Made by a program: the position numbers and the translations under genes
Part shown: piece by piece, positions 1 to 11,000 of the stretch
Position numbering within the stretch: the stretch's first letter is position 1
How the letters are laid out: every line of letters starts with the position of its first letter
Source: Perognathus longimembris pacificus
Taxonomy: Eukaryota; Chordata; Mammalia; Rodentia; Heteromyidae
Assembly: GCF_023159225.1 (NCBI RefSeq)
Contig: NC_063166.1
Location: forward strand, 71,275,227 to 71,339,226
Direction: 5' to 3'
Length of the DNA: 64,000 nucleotides
Notes under the pieces: model-generated
The model's database searches: none
Seen by the model: the letters and a program-made list of their open reading frames with translations, nothing else
Told to the model about the DNA's origin: nothing

Positions 1-335
1 ATGACCTTCCTAGGCCATCAAGGACTATCTGACCTGTCAGCATTCTGCGCTTTCTGATGATTTGATAAACTCTGAATAGATGCAGAATACTTGGTTTGCT
101 TTTAAATTTTTTTCTCTTTTAATAAGCTTGATTTATTTAATTTTGAGAATGATACTTATTTTGTAACATGAACTTGGTATAAATTTGACTACTCAGTATG
201 TAGCTGCTAAGCAGCTGATACATAACACTTCTTTTCTATATTAGACACTGTTTAATACTGGAAATAGTGCTTCGTTAAAATTAAGCTATATGAACTAGAC
301 TCCCTGTTCTTAAATTGCTAAAACATGCTCTTAAT

Positions 336-531
336 TTTTTTGCCAATCCTGGAGCTTGAACTCAGGACCTGAGCACTGTCCCTGGCTTCTTTTTGCTCAA
401 GGCTAGCACTCTGCCACTTGAGCCACAGCGCCACTTCTGGCCTTTTCTGTATATGTGGTGCTGAGGAATTGAACCCAGGGCTTCATGTATATGAAGCAAG
501 CACTCTACACACTAGGCCATATTCCCAGCCC
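336..531 (-). mobile_element. IDL-Geo SINE, older type
   Basis: The complete dimer is antisense. The Geo half keeps the GAGTTCAAG-type B box, and the left half is tRNA-Ala/ID-like, ending at the CCCAGCCC boundary. CTCTTA-T-rich motifs on both sides look like an imperfect target duplication. Confidence 0.8.
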
Positions 532-616
532 TCTTATTTTTATTTTTTTTTAAGAATTGTACAGAATTTCATTTGTGACTGATTGGAGACTTCAAAACGT
601 TTGGTTTGTTTGTTTG

Positions 617-755
617 TGCCAATCCTGTGACTTAAACTCAGAGCCTAGTGCTGTCCCTGAGCTCTTTTGCTCAAAGCTAGCACTCTACCACTTAAGCCAT
701 AAATCAACTTCCAGCCTTTTTAGTGGTTAATTGGAGATAAGAATATCATAATCCC
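617..755 (-). mobile_element. B1-Geo SINE, truncated
   Basis: The Geo half and the linker (AATTGGAGATAAGA) are present; the 7SL-like half is missing. Antisense. Confidence 0.65.
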
Positions 756-824
756 CAGTGTAGAAATCTGTTTTGTTCATTCTCTTAGAATGTATATTAT
801 TAGCATTCATATTAGCTTTGTAAC

Positions 825-1577
825 TGTAATGGGGCCTCCCCAAGGGAGGGGACCACAATGTAATAGGGTGGGGGGGAAAATCCCCTATCCCTTCAAGAGT
901 CCACCACTCAGAGACAGTCTCAAGTAAAAAAATGGGTTTATTGGGGAAGTAAAAAGTATACTGACCAGCCAGGGGTGCAGCCCAGACTTGGGAGCTGAAA
1001 CTGCGACCGGAAAAAGCAGGCTGGCCGGCCAGGGCCGCAGCCCAGACCGACTGGCCAAACCCAAGACTCAGAGCTTAGATTGCGCACCCTGGGCCATGCT
1101 CAGGGTAAGGTTATAAAGGCAAACACTACATGGTCAAACTTGCCACATGCAGGTGGCCAATGAGGTTACAACACTTACAGAACATGCCAGGTCACACACA
1201 GGTGGCCAATTGAGTTACAATCTGCCTTATAGTATCTGTTTGAATCAACCTATCATTTAAGTTAGACTTGGCACATGGATTTGGAGGGGCTCACATGATG
1301 CAGGCAGATACGCCTACTCATGGGAGGGCACAGTTTTAACCTTGAACGGTCCACAACATAGGTTGTCAAGCCGTTTATATAATCTTATCATAGCGAAGGG
1401 GAATTTGCCTGGATTCTGAGCAGACAGGGCACACTCCCAACCCTGAGGTTCAGGGGTGGGGGAGATCTTAGTGAAGATGGAGTCAGCTTCTGCTCTTTAA
1501 CTAATGTGAAATGGAGTCAGTCAGACACCCCTCAACAGCCAATGATGGCGCTGGCCAGATCTGACCTCCATATTATA
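825..1577 (-). mobile_element. Solo LTR of an endogenous retrovirus (gamma/ERV1-like), antisense in RPRD1B intron 4
   Basis: The 753-bp unit is flanked by the 5-bp direct repeat GTAAC (820-824 and 1578-1582). Its ends form a near-perfect terminal inverted repeat: TGTAAT at the left, ATTATA at the right where ATTACA would be perfect. On the - strand it has a TATAA-like promoter region (about 1108-1118), an AATAAA (complement of 937-942) and, just after it, a segment ending CTGAGTGGTGGACTC, resembling the R-U5 of gamma-type LTRs. Near-duplicate blocks occur at about 962-1055 and 1150-1220. No internal viral genes are present, so it is a recombined solo LTR. The class call is by resemblance only. 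Confidence 0.75.
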
Positions 1578-1667
1578 GTAACTACTAAGTTTTTTTTGGA
1601 ATTACCAATTTTTAAAAATTTGCCTGTACCTTATTTAAATCTAGCTATATTCCTTTAAACTCTGTAT

Positions 1668-1897
1668 CTTTTTTGGGGAGAGGGATGGTAGAGGGGCTTG
1701 TATTCAGGGCCTGGGCACTGTCCCTTAGCCTTTTCACTCCAGGCTGGCACTCTACCACTTGAGCCACAGCTCCACCTAAGGCTTTTGGTGAGATAAAAGT
1801 CTCATAGACTTTCCTGCCTGGGCTGGCTTAGAACCAGGATCTTCAGAGCTCAGCCTCTTAAGTAATTAGAATTATAGGCGTGAGTCACTAGTGTTCC
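1668..1897 (-). mobile_element. B1-Geo chimeric SINE
   Basis: Antisense and nearly full length. The Geo half is followed by the linker and the 7SL/B1-like half with its reversed GGCTGGCTT and GTGAGTCA motifs. Diverged, so old. It lies 50 bp upstream of the RPRD1B exon at 1950. Confidence 0.7.
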
Positions 1898-1949
1898 ACT
1901 AAACACCACATGTCTTAATAGCTAGTATTGTTTGTGCTTCATTTTATAG

Positions 1950-2076
1950 ACTGAGGAGCTTATCAAAGCTTTGCAGGATCTGGAAAATGCTGCATCAGGG
2001 GATGCTACTGTTCGACAGAAGATTGCTTCTCTGCCCCAGGAAGTGCAAGATGTATCTCTATTGGAAAAAATAACAG
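1950..2076 (+). CDS. RPRD1B: RPRD1B antepenultimate coding exon (exon 5 by human numbering)
   Basis: The exon is preceded by a T-rich tract ending TATAG and followed by GTAAAA. It starts in phase 0 with TEELIKALQDLENAASGDAT and ends KIT plus one base (127 nt). It encodes the start of the C-terminal helical domain, just after the Pro/Ser-rich linker that follows the CID. Confidence 0.96.
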
Positions 2077-5000
2077 GTAAAAAGGTAGAGCTTGGGAGAC
2101 AGATGAGAACTGGAACATCAAGCTTGCTTATATTTGCATGTATAGACTTTCATGTGATGTTGGTGCTATGTCATTTTGGGATTTGCAAGCAACTCTTGTG
2201 AACAAAGAAGCTCTGAGATAATCAGAATCATTGCAGAAGTGCTAGCATGCCACAACCAGTGGCACTCAAAGATCTATTGACACGTAGTTCAAATTGTGTA
2301 TGTGTGGGGCGGTGGTTTGGGGGAGGAAGTAGGTATTAAATTCATTACCCTCTATTAAGAAAGGCATTATGATACAAGCCTGGGTGATTTACACAGGCTA
2401 TGTACTGGCCAGAATTCTAGGTGTGTGGTGGTGATGTTACTCCTGTACCCCTGTAACTTTTTTACCCCCCTTGGTTGTGGGGGCTTGAACTCAAGGCCTC
2501 CTCTGTGCTGTCCTTGAGCTTTTTTATTCAAGGCTAGTGCTCTGCCACTTTGAGCCACAACTTACTTCCAGTTTTCTGGTGGTTGATTGGAGATAAGGGT
2601 CTCATGGACTTTCCTGCCTGGGTAGGCTTTGAACTGCAGTCCTCAGATCTCAGCCTCTTGAGTAGCTAGGATTACAGGCATGAGCCACCAGCATCTGGCA
2701 CATTTGTATTTTTTTTCCCCCATGTCGGAAATTTTTTTCTTGATGTGGGTTCTTTTTGATAACACACATTGAGTAGATTACATAAGCTGTCTACACGTCT
2801 GCTCACCTGTTCTTGTTTCATTTCACTTTACTGGACTTGTTCCCGTTAAAGGTGCTGCTGACTGCCTTCTTGCCTTGTTCAGTGCCCTCACTTTAACTTG
2901 CTCCTGGTATCATTTAACATTGTTCATTGTTTCCCTTGACTGGGTTTGGTAGACAGAATAACCACCCCTTACCTCTCTTCCCCAAAGAACAGATACTTGA
3001 GTCGCAATCCTCCAAACGTGTGGCTATAGCAAAAAGGACCTTGTGAATGAAATTAATTGTAATTATCTGGAGACATGGGAAGATGACCTTGGATTATCCA
3101 GCCTGGGGCTTAAGGCAATCACAGGGTCCTTGTAAGAGAGGTGGTAAGGCAAGATGGAGGGATTGCCATGGAAGCAGAGGCTTGGGAGTTAGGCTTCCAG
3201 ATCTTTACAATAGGAAATTTATGCTTTAAGCCACTAAACTTCTGGCCATTTGTTTGACCAGCAGTAGGACAATAGGACTCCACAATCTTCTAGTTTTCCT
3301 ACTCTCTGACCATGGCTGTTCCTCCTTTCTTTTTGGCCAGTCCTGGGGCTTGAACTCAGGGCCTGAGCACTGTTTCTGGCTTCCTTTTGCTCAAGGCTAA
3401 CACTCTACCACTTTAGCCACAGCGCCACCTCTGGCTTATTTCTATACATGTGCTGAGGAATTGAACCCAGGGCTTCTTGTATGTGAGGCAAGCACTCTAC
3501 CATTAGGTCATATTCCCAGCCCCTGTTCCTCCTTTCTGATTTCTTTCTTTTTGACTTCTTCATGTTGAGTCTTAGCCCTCTTCTGTAGCTAGCTTCACTG
3601 ATGACTGTTTCTGTGACTAGCTTTTATGGTGATGATTCCTTAGTTTGCAAATTTAGTGTTGACACCCCCATCACTTGACACCATACCTCCAACTTCTGCT
3701 TAGTACTACTAGCTTGATAGTAGTCTTGATGGGCATTTCAAGCTACCTGTGCCTTGCTGAACTTCTGATCTTCTCTCTGAAACTCATTTCTCTTCTGATC
3801 TTCCCCCAGCTCAATAAATGGCCTCCTTGTTATTCCTGTTGATCATGGCCAAAACCAGTACTTGGTATATTGTCACTACCTCTACTTCCACCTGGTATAA
3901 GTTGCCACCCTCCTCACTGGGGTTATTGCAATAGTCTCTTCCATTTCATGCTTGGCCTGCCCCTGTCTCCAGCCATCATCATTCTCAATATAACCACAGT
4001 GAGTGGTTATATACGCCTGCACCGCCCCCCACACCCACCACCACCACCAAACTCAGAGCACCTGTTACTTCTCCTGTCACCTAGAGCAAAAACCAAAGGC
4101 TTTCACTGCCCCCACAGAATCATGGACTTTCCACCACTTTCTCGAAGCTTACTGCCCAAGTCTTCTAGGCTCCTTGCCAGACACTTTCCAACCTCTAGTC
4201 TCAGGACCCTGTATTTGGTGTTCTTTCTGGAGGAATCCTCTTCCTTCTGGCCTGTGTTCATTTATCACCTCAGTGAAGTCTTCCCTGAGACCACCTTACT
4301 GAAAATTGTCCTCACCTCACCCCCAACATCCCATTCTTTCTCCTTGATCTTGTTCTTTCCTGTTCATGTAATTGCAATATTATATATCACCATTCTTCCA
4401 AATTCAGGGAAGAGAAGTGTAGATATTTGTTAGGCCAGTTGGAAAGTTGTGTAAAGAGGATCAGTACATTTAAAAGTGGAGTTATAGGGCTGGGGATATA
4501 GCCTAGTGGCAAGAGTGCCTGCCTCGGATACACGAGGCCCTAGGTTCAATTCCCCAGCACCACATATACAGAAAACGGCCAGAAGCGGCGCTGTGGCTCA
4601 AGTGGCAGAGTGCTAGCCTTGAGCGGGAAGAAGCCAGGGACAGTGCTCAGGCCCTGAGTCCAAGGCCCAGGACTGGCCAAAAAAAAAAAAAAAAAAAAAA
4701 AAAAGTGGAGTTATAATATGATGAGGAAAAAGGGGGTAGCTATGGGTAGTATACAAAGCTCTGAAGTTTGCTATGGAAAGAAAGGGGGAAATAAGGCAAT
4801 GGCTGGGGTGGTAGGTGGTTGGAAGGCAGAACTGTTTGCTTGTGCTGGTGATGATGTTGTAGAAGGGAGGGAGAAATGAATAAGTCAAGGGAAACATGGA
4901 TTGGCGCAGAACTTAGTCTTTGGGCCAGCCCCAGGGTTAGTCTACTCTAGGGATCAGAGCCGCACAAAGCCACAGGTAAGTCTCCATTTGAAAGCTTTCC

Positions 5001-8000
5001 TCTACATTTGGACTACTTTTTTTGTGTACGTGATTAAATATTTCCAGGTTGCAGTTATTTGTGTAAATGATTTATTTCTAGTGTACAAGTTCTTAAGGTT
5101 GAAATTGATTCTTTAGAGGTCTCAAATCTTAAAAACCAGTGTTTTCCTTGCCTTTTTGGCAGGGAGAGGGTCCATAGCCACACCAGTATCTTAATGAATT
5201 AACCATTACAAAGAGTAAACCATTTACTAAAGATAGTGTAGTCTAGCAGTGACAAAGCTAAAACCAATCTATGTACTGCAGCGGCTTATCACAGACCGTA
5301 TCATCGTCTGGCAGAATAGGGTTTGCAGTGCTCTAGAACCCAGGTCCTCTCTTTTCCTTTGGGCTCTGTTGTTCTTCTTCCCAGGTATGTGTTCTCACCA
5401 AGGATGTTTTGGTTTTTGGTTCTCTATCCCAGTGAACAAAGAAGGAAGGGCCTGGTCTTTAGCATCAGACCCAGTTTGGAACCCTCAGAGATTCATCTCT
5501 TGGTATTCATGATAAGAAGGCATATTAGAGCCAGGTGATTGCCAAATGGAGATACTATGTTGGAAATTGTGTGTGTGTGTGTGTGTGTGTGCGTGCGCGC
5601 GCGTGCACGCACACACATACATACACTAAAAGTTAAACTCAAGGTGTTTGCTTAGGTAGGCCCTTCTACTCTTTAAGCCAGGCTGCCAGCCTTTTTGGCC
5701 TTGGTTGTTTTTTTTTTTGTTTTTTTTTTTTTGTTTTGGCCAGTCCTGGGCCTTGGACTCAGGGCCTGAGCACTCTCCCTGGCTTCTTCCTGCTCAAGGC
5801 TAGCACTCTGCCACTTGAGCCACAGCGCCGCTTCTGGCCGTTTTCTGTATATGTGGTGCTGGGGAATCGAACCTAGGGCCTCGTGTATCCGAGGCAGGCA
5901 CTCTTGCCACTAGGCTATATCCCCAGCCCCGCCTTGGTTGTTTTTGAAGTACAGTCTTGAATTTCTGCCTGGGCCAGCCTGATATGAAATCTTCCAATTT
6001 AAACTTTTTTGTATAGTTGGAATACTAAGCCCTTGCCACCATGCCCAGCTTGTTAGTTTAGATGGGATCTTATGAGCTTTTTGCACCAGCTGGCCTCTAA
6101 CTGAGGTCCTTTCATTCTCTTCTCTGCCTCCCAAATAGCTGGTATTATAGACATGAGCATGTGGGGAATTGTTAAATTCCAATCAGTTAAAAGGATGCCA
6201 AGGTTTCTTACTTTTGCCAGCCTGGGACAGACCTGCATTGGCTGGTAAACTCACTTTTAGTTTTCCTGTGGAACTGCTAGAGACTCTGGTACTCTTTGTT
6301 TTAAAGCACCATCCCATTGTTTTGATTGCTAATGGCCTTTAAAAATAGCACATATTGAAGGTTCTGATCTCACCACCTACACATTTGTAATTATAGCAGT
6401 TTTTTAAAAATACAAACCCTCCTTGTGTTTCTTCTTAGTTTCTCCTGTAGCGCCTTTATTCACTACTTCTTTCCAAGAACATCATTTCTTATACTTCAGG
6501 ATAGATTTTGTTGTTTTTCAAAGCACAAGGTGTAAGCCATTAATTGGATGTGAAGTTGGTCCTGTAGGTAATGACCAATACTTTTTAAAAATGGAACAAA
6601 AGATAGAATATTATAGTAAGGATGGGTACTGCTTCATGAAAAGTTTTGGCTTTGTGTGTGTTTATGTAAGGTATATTTCTACTGTATGTAGGTTCTCAAA
6701 AATGTTGAAAACCGGGGTTTTGGGGGAGGTGGGAACTGGGGAAGGGAGAGGTGGAAGAAAAATGAGGGTGGAGGTAACAAGTTTGATAAGAAATGTACGC
6801 ACTGCCTTACGTATGAAACTATAACCCCTCTGTACATGACTTTGACAATAAATAAATCAATTTTAAAGAAAATGTTGAAAACCTCTGTTCTCATTAATTA
6901 GGTCCTATGTTTTGTTGAGTGAAGGAAAAGAGCTCACACCCAGACTCAAGGCTGATACAGGTGAAGAGTCTTGGAGATGCATTTTAGAGACCACATGTTG
7001 AACCTGTCACATAGCATTTGTTGTAGTTCTATATTCACACCCAAGAAATGAATGCTTGTTCTTTTACTTCAGAAGAATGCTTGAAAAATGTGCTGAAATA
7101 ATAAACAAAGGCACTTGAATTTCTCAGAGGCAAGGCTAATTATTTCACAGATGACCTCACATATCTTTCTACTTTGTTTGCAGAGTTTTTATTTTGTTAA
7201 CCAAAAAAATCTCTGGGTGCCAGTGGCTAATGCTTATAATCCTAGCTATTTAGGAGGCTAAGATCTTAGGATCACGGCTCAAAGCTAGCCTTGAAAGTTA
7301 AGTCCATGAAACTTTATCTCTGACCACTGAAAAGCTGGAAATGGAGCTATAGCCCTAGTGGTAGAGTGCTAGTCTATGTTCTGAGTTCAGGCTCCACTAC
7401 TGGAAAATTTTTGCCAGATTTTTTCCCCCTGTACAGTTGCCTCATTTCTGGTAATTTCAGAAATGTTCTGCTTGTTAGAGTGAAAGCCTTTGGATTTCTT
7501 GGCCAGCCAGTTCATTTTGGCCCTTAGGTTCTGGCTGGACACTGATGGAAAGCAACTGTGAATCCCTCCCTAGAAATGTTTGCAATTGTACCTATGTGAT
7601 TTGTATATTGTCTCTGTTTTTTGCTCTCATTTGTACTTAGACAAAGAGGCAGCTGAGCGTCTTTCAAAAACAGTAGATGAAGCATGTCTGTTACTAGCAG
7701 AATATAACGGACGCCTGGCAGCAGAACTGGAAGACCGCCGCCAGCTGGCGCGGATGTTGGTGGAGTACACCCAGAACCAGAAGGATGTTTTGTCAGAAAA
7801 GGAGAAAAAGCTAGAAGTGAGTACATTGCCAAGCATGAGACTGTCCAGGTCTCCCTTCCTATAGCCCACATTGGGCACTTGTCATTGTATTCCCACTAAC
7901 AACATTTTTATCTTGTGAAAATTTACCAGATGGGATCATCCATCAGATGACTAAATTACTTGAGCCTACTTAAAAATCAAAGTCATGTTTTTATACATCC

Positions 8001-11000
8001 AGAGAAGAAAAAAATGGGATTGTAGAAAGCTATGACCTCTTAATCACAGTGTTTAAGATCTAGTTTGCTTTAGTTTAATGTCACTTTAAAAGAATGTAAA
8101 TTGGGGCACAGAAAGTTCAGAAATCCAAAACATTTATTTGGCTATGTATAAAAATGCTTAAGTTATTTTAAGGCTTATTTCTGATCTATAACCTATGCTA
8201 AAGACAGTAAGTCATCTGCCTCTTCAAGCTCTGTTTCTGTCAGTTCTAAATGTCACACTTCTTAAACTATTGAGAAGGAACTCATTTCTGCTCTGAGTTG
8301 AGGACAGGTGCCTGAGAGGCCTTGGAAGGGAGTTCAGAAACATTTCTTCACTGTATGCTTGTTTGGCTTCTTAGGTAAGCGCGGACTGGTTTTAACCTTG
8401 TTGCTAGTCCTTTGGGATAACCAAGCCAGCAGTGTGGACAGTTGAGGATTTTTGCAAGTACTGCGCTCTTAGGCTCCCTTTTTTAGGGGTGTCAACTCCA
8501 CTTTGTTTAAAAGGTTCATGGAACAGAGTGGTGGCCAGTGTTGTGTGAGTGGAGGACAGGTTTGAATTGGAGAACCAGCCACATTCTAAGATATTATGAG
8601 AAACACCTCTTATACTCTGCTCAATAGACAATGGAGCAGAGCGGGAGGGCCACCTGCCCCCCCCCCCCCATTCTTTGTCACACTGACCTAGCTGTGGCTG
8701 AGATCGTTGAATTTGTCACTTCACAGTCAGTTAGCTCGAGAAGAGAGGTGAGTGAGGGCGCTATTTACCATGTCCTTAGCTGCTGTGGTGGCTAGTAGTG
8801 GTGGGGACTTCATATTCCTAGCCAGCTTGAATGTGGAAGCTGGGAAACGGCTGTAAAAATAGCATGGCTTGAATGTGGAAAGTCAACACTGACCAGAAAT
8901 CCTAAAGGGAGTTTCCCAGGCAGTACCAGGTGGTCATTTATCTGAAATGCTCATCTTTCACAGAGGAAGCATTTTCAGTCCTGTACTCTGGGACTAATAA
9001 GAGAGTGTAATTAATGATTCTGGTTGTAAGTCACCGTGCCATCTGTTGAACTGCCCCTTGGCGACACATTAAGGGCTTTCTCTGATCTGTCAGACATTGA
9101 TTATCATCAGCAGCTGTTGTTGGGTGGAACGTGGCAAGCTACCATAGAGGACAGAGCCTTTGAGAAGGAGACAGTTGGTAGAGCCAGTTAACTCTTCATT
9201 TTGCCTTCCATCAACCCCAGTTGTGTTTGTCTGTCTGTTTCTTGGGAACGAATCATTCTAGTTTCTGTGGAAATAGTGGTCACCGAGGCACAGACAGGAG
9301 TAGAGATTTGGGTCCGTTAGGTGGTAGCCTTTTCACCTGCATTCCTCACCAGTGTGTTCAGTGGAATGGCATTGGAATCCTGTGCTCGAGAAGCAGAACA
9401 GGAAGGCGGCCCAGGCACTGCAGAGCAGTCTGCACTCAGAGTTCCTGTCCCAAGTTATGTCCCCCAGCAACTTAAGTAGAACCATTCATTATAAAAAAAA
9501 AAATAGAGCAAATGGGCTAAGAATGTGGCTTAGTGGCAGAGTGCTTGCCTAGCATGCATGAAACCCTGGGTTCGATTCCTCAGTACCACATACACAGAAA
9601 AAAATCCGAAGTGGCACTGTGGCTCAAGTGGTAGAGCTTTAGCTTTGAGCACAAAGAGGCTCAGGGACAGAAGCCAGGCCCTGAGTTCAAGTCCCAGGAC
9701 CAGCCCCCCCAAAATAGATTTTTTTCCTTTTAAAAGCAAATGAGTGGATCAAACATGACATATTAAGAAATGGCTGTAGTTCTTTACACATGCTTGATAA
9801 AAATGTAAACAGTCTGCTACACTCTTGTTTCTCTCACTTCTTGTAATGGCCTGGTCTCATTCAGTTATAGTCTTGTGGTGATGATAAAACTTGCATGTTG
9901 CGTGTGCACTCAACATCTCTTATGGACGAGAGTAGTACAGAAGACAGGCCTATATTTTTATCCTTTATTTTTAAAACTGCGATGAAAACGCTAATCTTTC
10001 ATGTTTATTTATTTCTGTCATTGCTTTCAGTATATAAATATATGCCATTCATAGGACTCTTTGGAAATCTGCTTATATTCTTTTGAGTCTTTTTCTTTTA
10101 TGGTCAGTCGTAGGGCTTGAACTCGGGGCTTAGGTGCTGTCCCTGAGCTTTTTCGTTTATAATGCTCTACCACTTTGAGCCACAGTGCCACTTCCAGTTT
10201 TCTGGTGGTTAATTGGAGATAAGAGTCTCCTAAGCTGGCTTCCAACCACCAGATCTCAGCCTCCTGAGTAGCTAGGATTACAAGCATGAGCCGCTGGCAC
10301 TCAGTTCTCTTTTGAATCTTTTTTTTCTAAAACTAGTATTTTGTTAACACTTAGGCTTATATGTCTGTTCCTTTGTCTATATTTTAATTAGGTTGGGTTT
10401 TTTTTGTTATCAAGCTATTCAAGGTCTTTTGGATACTACATTCTTTTTTTTTTTGCCCGTCCTGGGCCTTGGACTCAAGGCCTGAGTACTGTCCCTGGCG
10501 TCTTTTGCTCAAGGCTAGCACTCTGCCATTTGAGCCACAGTGCCCACTTCTGGCCGTTTTCTGTATACGTGGTGCTGGGGAATTGAACCCAGGGCTTCAT
10601 GTATGGGAGGCAAGTACTCTTGCCTCTAGGCCATATCCCCAGCCCTGGATACTACATTCTAAGATACATGATTTGTAAATATTTTTCCTGTTTGCCACTT
10701 TTTTATGTGTCTGCTTCCTTTGAAGCACAGAAAGGGTTTTCTGTTTTTATTATTTCCATTTCCCCCTTTTGTTCTTTTGGTGCCACATTTCAAAATCTAT
10801 ATATTGCTATATTTCAAGTCACAAAGATATATTACTACATTTTCTTTATTTAATTTGATCTAATTTGAGTTAATTTTGTATGTGGTGTGAGGTAGTAAAC
10901 CAACTTCATACTGTGCATGTAGATATCCATATTCCCCAATAGTATTTGTTGAAGAGACTAGTCTGCTTTAACTGAATGCTTGGCATTTTAGTAAAAAATT

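Larger units (their letters stand above)
1..1949 (+). other. RPRD1B: RPRD1B intron 4, 3' part
   Basis: No exon is recognisable here. The stretch holds an IDL-Geo SINE (336-531), a truncated B1-Geo SINE (617-755), a solo LTR (825-1577) and another B1-Geo copy (1668-1897), all antisense to RPRD1B. Confidence 0.85.
2077..7640 (+). other. RPRD1B: RPRD1B intron 5
   Basis: A 5.6-kb intron (GTAAAA...CTTAG). It contains B1-Geo and IDL-Geo SINEs, an MLT1-like LTR remnant, an L2 fragment, a purine/pyrimidine-alternating microsatellite and a short 3' L1 insertion, listed separately. The rest (4720-5560, 6150-6690, 6890-7200) shows nothing recognisable. Confidence 0.85.

Noticed and set aside
825..1577. 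Intact retroviral provirus
   Set aside because: Only a single LTR with its target duplication is present; no gag, pol or env sequence.
3870..4433. 187-residue open reading frame on +
   Set aside because: It lies in a diverged L2 LINE fragment and continues out of frame with any known protein.
4487..4560. tRNA-Ala gene
   Set aside because: A and B boxes are those of the SINE left half; no complete cloverleaf or anticodon arm, and the copy has an A tail and target duplication.
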